This document shows, in pieces, positions 62,501 through 64,000 of a stretch of DNA of 64,000 bases; the first letter of the stretch is position 1, and each line of letters opens with the position of its first letter. The position numbers and the translations under genes were made by a program. The notes under the pieces were generated by a model. It worked only from the letters and a program-made list of their open reading frames with translations, ran no database searches and was not told the DNA's origin. The stretch is from assembly GCF_905147045.1 (NCBI RefSeq), contig NC_065914.1, forward strand, positions 3,968,001-4,032,000, given 5' to 3'. The stretch is from Nymphalis io (lineage: Eukaryota; Arthropoda; Insecta; Lepidoptera; Nymphalidae).

Positions 62501-63735
62501 GGCCAGGAGGACATCAGTTATGAGGACACTTTGAAATATTTAAACAAATCTACACAAACCTGTGCGTTGACGAATTTGTAAGCTACCAGCATCTTCTTCT
62601 TCTGATCCCTGGAATATTTTCTTAATGGTTCCTTCTTCTTTTCACCGATATTCATATCAGTCTGAAATCGTTAACATTGCTTTAACTTTTCATATTATTT
62701 AACTTTCAATCTTATGTTAAAACTAGGTATCCGATTATCTATTCGAGAATGTACACAATGTATATCGTAATACATATAACTCTATTGGAATTATTTTCTC
62801 CGAAATCTTCAAACAATAATCGTCATATTTCTGTCAATTTACACAAAACATTATTGAATTAGGGCCGCCTTGCCGGCTAGTGCAGAACATTATTCCCGAC
62901 TGTACTAGCCGTCGTCGCGTTTGGACTTCACTACCACTTACCATCAGGTGGACCGCAGTAATTTGCTTTCCATAGACATAGTAGGAACTTTTAACTATTG
63001 CTTACGTCGCCAATGCGCCATCAACCTTGGGAACTAAGATGTTATGTCCCTTGTGCCTGTAATTACACTGGCTCACTCACCCTTCAAACCGGAACACAAC
63101 AATACCAAGTACTGCTGTTTTGCGGTAGAATATCTGATGAGTGTGTGGTACCTACCCAGACGGGCTTGCACAAAGCCCTACCACCAGTAAAATTAAACAT
63201 CAATATATGACGATTCAAAGGTTTTATGAGAGCTTATTTAAATACAGGATCCATTGATTTTATAAAATAAGTGTTATTAGATCCCCCAAGTATATAACTT
63301 GCCCAACGATAATATGTCACGGATTTCTGATACTCATTTAGGGTTAGATGAAACAAAACATATCGGAGGTCAATATCATATTGTGTCCATTACATCAACG
63401 CCTCGTACTTTGTTAATATTTGTTATTATAAATTAATTATGTACTGTTTGTATTCATAAAAAAGTTAGATTTATTTATATACATCCCATATTAAAAGGAT
63501 TCGTTGAATATATATTAAACGAAATATATAAAAATCGGTACAAAATATATATAATACTCACGAGCATCTCTTCAAATCTCCTCTCGAGCTGGTCATCATC
63601 CAACGCGTCTATCTTGTTGGTATACTCCGCGGCGGGCTCGTCGTCCTCCGCGCGGGGCTCCGCCCTTGGCACTGTGTCGTAGCCGCGATCGAGCCCCGCG
63701 CCCGCCTTCTTGGGCCGCCCGAACCATGTGTCCAG
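41475..63735 (-). CDS. dia: diaphanous, formin (5' end outside the window)
   Basis: Twenty-four coding exons on the minus strand are each bounded by AG/GT. Their phases join with no break: 3162 nt, 1053 aa plus stop. Drosophila Dia is about 1090 aa, so only the first exon or so is missing. Residues counted from the first visible one: 1-92 leader and GTPase-binding segment; 93-421 armadillo-type DID (FEKPSDYVSYL, LLSILQHLLFIRDD, RFNIDVQPLIDGL); 421-476 coiled coil; 477-561 FH1 with polyproline runs; 562-960 FH2 (KRANWKTIVPQ, GNYMNTGSN, YYVFDPQKYTLEEFF); 988-1015 DAD (GVMDSLMEALQSGSAF then RPRKK). Family role: a cytoplasmic Rho1-activated nucleator and processive elongator of unbranched actin, used in cytokinesis and morphogenesis. 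DID-DAD contact keeps it autoinhibited. Confidence 0.93.
41932..42246 (+). repeat. SINE-C full-length copy with 10-bp target duplication
   Basis: GCCGAGATGGCCTAGTGGTTAG to ACAGGCTGTTACTG plus T-run. TGATTGATTC flanks it at 41922-41931 and 42247-42256. It lies in the last dia intron. Confidence 0.88.
42490..42690 (-). repeat. SINE-A copy, reverse, internally deleted
   Basis: GGCGGACAAATAGGCCACCT to GACGAGCTTAAGCC; the CCTTGTGCCTG...CCGGAACAC part is deleted. Confidence 0.65.
42700..44030. other. dia: dia last intron, mostly unassigned
   Basis: AT-rich intron sequence with an (AAT)n run near 42958-42972. A very weak SINE-A relic may lie at 43370-43440. No exon seen. Confidence 0.4.
44036..44168. 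mobile_element. MITE-like element F, copy 1
   Basis: Inverted ends: CTTACTTAGTTATTCAGCGG at the left, and the complement of the right end reads CTTACTTATAAATCGTTGCT then AGCG. The core ACAATGCTGTCTTCTTCTTT, CGAATGTCAAATTAATAATA and ACAGAAAGAGAGAAATCTAT recurs at 45588-45695 and 51670-51779. Confidence 0.55.
44185..44348. mobile_element. palindromic MITE with CRE-like motifs
   Basis: Left arm GCGCCTTTTCGAACCGCACG TGACG and right arm CGTCACGTGCGGTTCGAAAC GGCGC are inverted copies over about 28 bases with one mismatch. It sits between TATATA stretches (possible TA-type target). The insides contain TGACGTCA twice, and a third TGACGTCA follows just outside at 44384. No coding capacity. Confidence 0.65.
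44346..44372. repeat. (TA)n microsatellite
   Basis: Pure TA run directly abutting the right arm of the MITE. Confidence 0.85.
44626..44705 (-). CDS. dia: dia exon 23 (second half of DAD)
   Basis: Completes the Ser of the DAD and reads LMEALQSGSAFSRERPRKKA then NPRVAG. The hydrophobic LxxAL helix and the basic RPRKK cluster are both features of the diaphanous autoregulatory domain. Acceptor GTTTTTTCAG, donor GTAAGA. Confidence 0.9.
45091..45248 (-). CDS. dia: dia exon 22 (basic helix and first half of DAD)
   Basis: Encodes SAHQENVVSRESCERARRAR, an Arg/Ala-rich helical stretch, then QFVDMEQAQDGVMD. It ends CATGGACAG before GTGCGG, splitting the DAD between Asp and Ser. Extremely GC-rich compared with its neighbours. 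An open frame continues into the intron as CGLLGLIG, which is not DAD-like. Confidence 0.88.
45310..45545 (-). repeat. SINE-A copy, reverse, old
   Basis: Keeps 'gatggacgagcaaaaagcccgcccatagatattgg' to 'gcacgaagccctcta'. A C-run replaces part of the GCGCCACC block. Confidence 0.6.
45588..45695. mobile_element. MITE-like element F, copy 2
   Basis: ACTCATAAACGTTATTCAGC at the left and the core AAACAATGCTGTCTTTTTCT through GATTAACTAAACA; the right inverted end is truncated. Confidence 0.5.
45782..45946 (-). CDS. dia: dia exon 21 (FH2 post region)
   Basis: 55 codons, phase 0 both sides: NFAKEAREQCDVLHSMFKKM, then ALYVELAEYYVFDPQKYTLE and FFSDIKTFKDSF. The YYxFDPxK and EEFFxDIxxFxxxF patterns are hallmarks of the diaphanous-class FH2 C-terminal subdomain. 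Confidence 0.93.
46048..46346 (+). repeat. SINE-C full-length copy with 12-bp target duplication
   Basis: GCCGAGATGGCCTAGTGG to ACAGGCTGTTAC, flanked by TTTTTACTTCAA at 46036-46047 and 46347-46358. Confidence 0.9.
46448..46530 (+). repeat. dispersed repeat D 5' fragment
   Basis: ATTTGTTATATTATGTACTA, TAAACAGTTCTTGATTAATA and TTATAATACAAAAATATTAT only. Confidence 0.45.
46605..46861 (-). repeat. LINE-linked block, inverted relative to 14.8 kb
   Basis: On the minus strand it matches 14815-15030: TTTTTTAACGCTGGAAAAAC, CCCCACGGGAACAGTG, ACCAGCGGTACCCTTTCCGT and GGAGCGCCACGGGATCGCTT. Copy-specific C10 and (CA)n tracts lie at 46768-46793. It abuts dia exon 20, ending 34 bases from its donor. Confidence 0.6.
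46896..47031 (-). CDS. dia: dia exon 20 (FH2)
   Basis: Reads RAARVSMENLQKALKKMDND, then IRALETDLNNSRVPQTPDDL and FTETMS. It ends before GTATCC, a weak donor. This is the only ending that leaves phase 0 and joins correctly to exon 21 (NFAKEAREQC). Reading on would add VSFKLEYK before the stop. Confidence 0.87.
47210..47375 (+). repeat. SINE-A copy, old
   Basis: ACGTAGGGCTTTGCTTGGGC, ACTACAGGCACAAGGGACAT and AAGTTTGGTGGCTTATTGAC; heavily deleted. Confidence 0.5.
47407..47525 (-). CDS. dia: dia exon 19 (FH2)
   Basis: LTSTKDLENKQTLLHYLVDT, then IENKFPDALSFAEEMPHID. 'KQTLLHYL' is the conserved KxTLLHyL motif of formin FH2 domains. Phase 0 in, 2 out. Confidence 0.93.
47978..48052 (+). repeat. SINE-C end fragment
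   Basis: ATAAGCTCCAAACCTTCTCC to ACATTAACATACTGTTACTG; only 20 bases from the donor of dia exon 18 (48071). Confidence 0.65.
48071..48223 (-). CDS. dia: dia exon 18 (FH2 core)
   Basis: 51 codons, phase 0 both sides. Contains KILELLLLLGNYMNTGSNNA then GAYGFEISFLTK. GNYMN is the strongest FH2 signature and part of the lasso/knob region used for dimerisation and actin contact. Confidence 0.95.
48318..48685 (+). repeat. SINE-B full-length copy
   Basis: TGACTGCCTCGTTGGTCTAG to GGTCTGGAGGACATTATTATT. The head keeps both Pol III boxes (TTGGTCTAGTTGGC and GGGTTCAATTCC). About 15 bases around the AAGTGTGTACACTCCCGTGCC block are missing. Confidence 0.8.
48690..48709. repeat. (AC)n microsatellite
   Basis: Short ACAC run after the SINE-B end. 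Confidence 0.7.
48809..48985 (-). CDS. dia: dia exon 17 (FH2)
   Basis: 59 codons, phase 0 both sides: YLPPADQLKKLADLKCKSEE, then TEAELFSATVADIKRLVPRL and RSLAFREHYSEIISELKP. Typical FH2 helical segment (…RL..L.F…). Confidence 0.93.
49080..49200 (+). repeat. RTE-like LINE 3' tail
   Basis: TCCCTGACAATGTGTACGCA, TTCGGTTAAGTAGCTAAGAC and GTGAAAGCATGACAATCAAA...ATTTATAATATTAGTA. Same family as 61.11 kb. Confidence 0.55.
49370..49830 (+). repeat. dispersed repeat D interrupted by SINE-D
   Basis: 49370-49518 carries TATTCCACCTAACTATTTAT through AGATCTCGACCAATGATG and CAAAGTTGTTTACTCC. The repeat resumes at 49805 with TTACTCCAACTATTAAAATA. Confidence 0.6.
49519..49804 (+). repeat. SINE-D full-length copy with TTACTCC target duplication
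   Basis: Head GAGCCGGTTGGCGTGGTTGG, TAGATACTTGCCTTTCACGC and GGATTCGTTTCCCATCCAGG. The body ends CCCAGGATATTATTATTATT with an (ATT)n tail. TTACTCC stands at 49512-49518 and 49805-49811. Confidence 0.85.
49867..50044 (-). CDS. dia: dia exon 16 (FH2)
   Basis: VHTLKKVKDLKVLDSKAAQN, then LSILLGGSLKHMSYEHIRTC and VLRCDTTVLTADVLDLLIQ. KVLDxKxAQNLSIxLG is the classic FH2 motif. Phase 2 in, 0 out. Confidence 0.95.
50165..50235 (-). repeat. SINE-A fragment
   Basis: TTTTTTTATAAAATAGGTTGGCGGAC to GGTAAGTGGTCATCACCGTCC. A second possible piece (ATTTCGCTAATGCGCCATGG...CTTGTGCCTGTGG) is at 50638-50702; between them is unrelated AT-rich sequence. Confidence 0.55.
50876..50976 (-). CDS. dia: dia exon 15 (FH2)
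   Basis: VQEDKLASPDILSGLAQKFS then SKPVAKKNEDSVD. The charged linker between the FH2 entry and knob differs among formins. Phase 0 in, 2 out. Confidence 0.9.
51496..51624 (-). CDS. dia: dia exon 14 (FH1/FH2 boundary)
   Basis: 43 codons, phase 0 both sides: PQPDILPYGLKPKKKYEVEG, then PLKRANWKTIVPQKMSEKAF and WVK. The RxNWxxI..xx.S..aFW pattern marks the lasso that begins the FH2 domain. Confidence 0.93.
51670..51779. mobile_element. MITE-like element F, copy 3
   Basis: Core GTGATGTCTTCTTCTCTCGA, ATGTGAAATCAATTATGTTA and GAGAGAGAGATATCAGTG. The right end's complement reads ACTCATAAACGTTGTTAAGC, matching the left end of copy 2. Confidence 0.5.
51925..52005 (+). repeat. SINE-C end fragment
   Basis: CACCAACCCGCATTAAAGCA, GCGTGGTGGAATAATCTCCA and AACCTCCTCAAAAAG...TTCACGGGCTGTTAC; an internal deletion removes the GGAGGCC block. 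Confidence 0.55.
52343..52506 (-). CDS. dia: dia exon 13 (main FH1 exon)
   Basis: Proline-rich: runs of five to eight prolines separated by Gly/Met/Ala, ending GMGPVMPRM. FH1 polyproline recruits profilin-actin and feeds the FH2. Two acceptors six bases apart (after TTCCAG at 52507 or TCCAG at 52501) are both in frame and differ by two residues. Phase 1 in, 0 out. Confidence 0.9.
52704..52765 (+). repeat. left terminal inverted repeat of the DD82E element
   Basis: CTGTTCTTGCAAATCACGAA, then GTCGAGCGGAATTTACTTGT and GGTAAATACGTGT; pairs with 54690-54750 reversed. Confidence 0.85.
53094..54581 (-). CDS. DDE transposase, DD82E (two exons, 456 aa)
   Basis: Exon 1 (54552-54581) encodes MSKRKVIRSE and ends before GTAAATTG. 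The intron is 54435-54551. Exon 2 (53094-54434) starts after TTGTTTTTAG with GRAIIAKVFHFLKDEYSF and runs to the stop. An internal ATG at 54380 would give 428 aa but lose the first helix of the DNA-binding domain, so I prefer the spliced start. Motifs: helix-turn-helix near residues 50-65 (ATGVSERTVTRILKE), basic MKKRRKR, first Asp in IIYTDETY, second in VIVIDNASYH, Glu in PPYHPELNAIENIWG. Exactly 82 residues lie between the second Asp and the Glu, instead of 34-41 in most Tc1/mariner groups. No stop or frameshift. Confidence 0.88.
54435..54551 (-). other. intron of the transposase gene
   Basis: 117 bases, GTAAATTG...TTGTTTTTAG, A/T-rich with a T-rich 3' part. Removing it joins MSKRKVIRSE to GRAIIAK in frame. 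Confidence 0.7.
54690..54750 (-). repeat. right terminal inverted repeat of the DD82E element
   Basis: Complement reads CAGTTCTTGCAAATCAGGAA, then GGCGAGTAGTTTTTATTTGT and GGTTAAACGTGT. Confidence 0.85.
54832..55130 (+). repeat. SINE-C full-length copy with 9-bp target duplication
   Basis: CGAGATGGCCTAGTGGTTAG to ACAGGCTGTTACTACTA, flanked by GAGACATTC at 54823-54831 and 55131-55139. It is in the same dia intron, 81 bases beyond the DNA transposon. Confidence 0.9.
55255..55370 (+). repeat. possible SINE-A 3' relic
   Basis: Weak match to 'gcgatgtaa...ggtcgtgaccacttaca' and an A-rich end; uncertain. Confidence 0.3.
55432..55467 (-). CDS. dia: dia exon 12 (36-nt FH1 microexon)
   Basis: GPAPPPPPPMPS between TACGTTACAG and GTAACC. 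Phase 1 on both sides, so skipping it keeps the frame and only shortens FH1. Confidence 0.85.
55575..55660 (-). repeat. dispersed repeat D fragment, reverse
   Basis: ACAACTTTGACATCGAATTA and TATCATTGGTCGAGATCTCC, the complements of the 3' part of repeat D. Confidence 0.45.
55952..56006 (-). CDS. dia: dia exon 11 (55-nt FH1 exon)
   Basis: AIGSPGGPPPPPPPMPG; phase 0 in, 1 out. Acceptor CGTTTTTAG, donor GTAAGA. Confidence 0.88.
56499..56662 (-). CDS. dia: dia exon 10 (coiled coil)
   Basis: EKSRAEEERKVEELKGKLEA, then AIAARQEAEARAASLEERLQ and HAPAAHHAGVAAIAK. Heptad-like charged helix before FH1. About three-quarters G+C, far above the genome. Open frames on both strands here come from that composition. 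Phase 1 in, 0 out. Confidence 0.88.
57060..57180 (+). repeat. SINE-A 3' relic beside exon 9
   Basis: TTTCTTACAGTACCAAAGTC...CTCATTTGCGAGTCACTTAAAAAAAAA resembles a decayed SINE-A end, ending 10 bases from the donor of dia exon 9. Confidence 0.4.
57191..57321 (-). CDS. dia: dia exon 9 (DID/dimerisation region)
   Basis: RPAYYKLIEECITQIVLHKN, then GYDPDFRHTQRFNIDVQPLI and DGLI. Near-identical in pattern to Drosophila Dia. Phase 2 in, 1 out. Confidence 0.95.
57425..57680 (-). repeat. dispersed repeat D, reverse copy
   Basis: TTTGACCTTGAATTGGCATG, ACGTCACTGGTCGAGACCTA, AAACAAATGGCGTTTTGAAT and CTGTTTGTAGTATATAACAT in the reverse order of the 62.1-kb copy. Confidence 0.55.
57735..57902 (+). repeat. 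SINE-A 3' half
   Basis: TAAGTGTAATTACAAGGGAC to CTTCCTATTCTATAAAAAAA; truncated in mid-family. Confidence 0.75.
58015..58110 (+). repeat. SINE-A 3' end abutting the exon 8 splice donor
   Basis: GGCGCATTGCCAATGTCTAA to CCGCCTTCCTATTCTAAAAA, then a pure A run to 58110. On the dia strand the intron begins GTTAG, followed directly by this T-run. Confidence 0.78.
58116..58244 (-). CDS. dia: dia exon 8 (DID)
   Basis: RVDFHDVNECFELVKNLVVE, then TPAEPYLLSILQHLLFIRDD and ELI. LLSILQHLLxIRDD is one of the most conserved segments of the diaphanous inhibitory domain. Phase 2 in and out. Confidence 0.95.
58646..58925 (-). repeat. SINE-D full-length copy, reverse
   Basis: From AATAATAATAATATCCTGGG to the complete tRNA-like head complement: GGGAATCGAACCCACAACCT, TCGGCGTGAAAAGGCAAGTA and TCTACCAACCACGCCAACCG. 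The loop TTTCACG could be a Glu-type (UUC) anticodon. Confidence 0.82.
59139..59253 (-). CDS. dia: dia exon 7 (DID)
   Basis: DELRAGAEEGGGRLIQMNVF, then DTHAAADQEEFLAKFDDVR. It ends before GTATGT; reading on gives YVWGSG. Phase 1 in, 2 out. Confidence 0.9.
59415..59697 (-). repeat. SINE-A full-length copy, reverse
   Basis: TTTTATAGAATAGGAAGTTGG to AAGCTCTACCACAAGTAAA. It lies in the intron 160 bases after exon 7 in genomic order. Confidence 0.82.
59804..59912 (-). CDS. dia: dia exon 6 (DID)
   Basis: NGCMQLMNAIITEPEELEFR, then MHLRSEFMRTGLYDLI. 'FRxHLRsEFMRxGL' is a formin DID signature. Phase 0 in, 1 out. Confidence 0.94.
60331..60471 (-). CDS. dia: dia exon 5 (DID)
   Basis: 47 codons, phase 0 both sides: VLAAICLIPNGHEKVLEAIT, then MAGESSRKPRLLPIIEGLVA and KAPESLK. 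Armadillo-type helices. Confidence 0.93.
60623..60788 (-). CDS. dia: dia exon 4 (DID)
   Basis: NDSRYDRVQYECIRCLSAIL, then NNTVGIRAVFECREALPVLA and RSLDARKPHCALEAAK. The EcIRCLxAImNN pattern is conserved in formins. Phase 2 in, 0 out. Confidence 0.95.
60796..60945. repeat. local tandem duplication next to the exon 4 acceptor
   Basis: TGATCGAATATTTGGATGAA/TATTTAAGGTCGTTGACA at about 60802-60840 is repeated at about 60900-60938 with few changes, separated by an A-rich spacer. It sits just beyond the 3' splice site of the intron before exon 4. Confidence 0.75.
61110..61250 (+). repeat. RTE-like LINE 3' tail
   Basis: GGCGTGTTGTCAGGGGTATT, GATGTTGAGTTGAGTAGTTA and AGACGTAAAAGCGTAACAAA...CATTTATACTTATG; non-coding remnant. 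Confidence 0.55.
61355..61570 (-). repeat. SINE-A copy, reverse, with deletions
   Basis: CGTGGTCACCACCCATAGAC to CTACACGGGCTTGTACCAAG; the SINE 3' end and the ACTCACCC block are missing. Confidence 0.68.
61711..61907 (-). CDS. dia: dia exon 3 (GBD to DID)
   Basis: EGRSKFEKPSDYVSYLNQPE, then LSVGKLHSCLENLRIALTNN, PLSWIEDFGTKGIESLLTTL and NVCYT. 'LRIALTNNPLSWIxxFG' is the start of the DID in all Dia proteins. Phase 0 in, 2 out. Confidence 0.95.
62040..62400 (+). repeat. dispersed repeat D, longest copy
   Basis: ATACGATTCGTTAACAGCCC, TGCTGTATTATGTACTACAA, ACGGTTCTTGATTAATATAT, GGACCAATGTCATGACAACT, CAAGGTCAAAGTTGTTTATT and TGACTCCTCCTTCCATTGGA. Then a SINE-B-like scrap (62430-62515: TCAGATTATGAGAGTGAGAG, CAGTTGGCTACTC). 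Confidence 0.55.
62560..62661 (-). CDS. dia: dia exon 2 (GTPase-binding region)
   Basis: 34 codons, phase 0 both sides: TDMNIGEKKKEPLRKYSRDQ then KKKMLVAYKFVNAQ. Matches the DMNI..xKxxPL pattern of Drosophila Dia just before the DID. Confidence 0.93.
62868..62965 (+). repeat. Jockey-type LINE 3' end fragment
   Basis: GGCCGCCTTGCCGGCTAGTG, ACTGTACTAGCCGTCGTCGC and CTACCACTTACCATCAGGTG; same tail as 6.2 kb. Confidence 0.75.
62975..63192 (-). repeat. SINE-A copy, reverse, 3' part missing
   Basis: CATAGACATAGTAGGAACTT to AGCCCTACCACCAGTAAA; joined directly to the LINE tail on its left. Confidence 0.78.
63200..63560. other. dia: dia intron, nothing recognised
   Basis: AT-rich sequence between the SINE and the donor of the first visible exon. 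Confidence 0.5.
63562..63735 (-). CDS. dia: dia first visible exon (N-terminal region)
   Basis: 58 codons, phase 0 both sides: LDTWFGRPKKAGAGLDRGYD, then TVPRAEPRAEDDEPAAEYTN and KIDALDDDQLERRFEEML. 'LDxxFGRP' matches the start of Drosophila Dia (LLDSLFGRP). It starts after ATATTTCTAG, so at least one more 5' exon with the initiator Met lies to the right of the window. Confidence 0.9.
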
Positions 63736-64000
63736 CTAGAAATATATTCGACAATTAGGTAAAAAGAAGTAATAAATTTTCTTGGTGGAAAGGACAAGAC
63801 TTTACCCGTGCAGTTCTGGCAAATTAGCGGTAAAAGTATATCCAAGGAGGGTTGGCATCAGGCACTGGCAGCTGTAAGTCACCCAAGCCGCAATTCTTAC
63901 AGTACCAGAAGATCAGTGCGAACCACGTACAAGTAAATTGATTAAGAGCAACCCAAAAATAGTAATGACGACGATGATATGATCATCACCGATTACGGAT
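63736..64000. other. dia: dia intron, right edge
   Basis: Intron 5' of the first visible exon. It is less AT-rich than most intron sequence here, but no start-codon exon with a donor was found. Confidence 0.4.

Noticed and set aside
1..64000. CRISPR arrays, operons, rRNA, viral integrations
   Set aside because: No regularly spaced direct repeats, no polycistronic layout, no rRNA-like sequence and no recognisable viral protein was seen.

Overview
The window is AT-rich, intron-rich insect DNA, almost certainly from a lepidopteran and most likely a nymphalid butterfly. Two host genes are split into small exons bounded by GT/AG sites. Most of the rest is lepidopteran-type repeats: several SINE families, Jockey-type and R1-type LINE remains, RTE-like tails, MITEs and one apparently intact DNA transposon. 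The species call is inference from repeat type and gene structure. No prokaryotic feature, CRISPR array or rRNA is visible.

Left half (+ strand), 6.8-27.5 kb: a four-exon myogenic bHLH gene, the nautilus/MyoD ortholog. Exon 1 carries the Cys-rich motif and basic region, exon 2 the helix-loop-helix, exon 3 a linker, and exon 4 the conserved C-terminal amphipathic helix and stop. Joined exons give 182 aa in one frame. Intron 1 is 12.5 kb and full of repeats. About 540 bp upstream lies the 3' end of a broken Jockey-type LINE that is itself split by a SINE.

Middle, 27.5-41.4 kb: intergenic between two convergent genes. It holds SINE copies, a perfectly bounded Harbinger-like MITE (30505-30657), LINE tails, and a GC-richer block at 36.4-36.9 kb that I cannot assign.

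Right half (- strand), 63.7-41.5 kb: the formin gene diaphanous. I can trace 24 coding exons whose phases all agree (3162 nt, 1053 aa plus stop). In order they give the GTPase-binding/DID region, a coiled coil, a proline-rich FH1, FH2 with a GNYMN motif, and a DAD. The extreme N-terminus lies beyond the right edge. The FH1-region intron (52507-55431) hosts a 2047-bp DD82E 'Sailor'-type Tc1/mariner element with TIRs, a TA target duplication, and a 456-aa transposase interrupted by one small intron. A young SINE with a 9-bp target duplication sits 81 bp from it.

The two genes encode an embryonic muscle transcription factor and an actin nucleator controlled by Rho. Nothing in the sequence suggests they act together beyond being neighbours.
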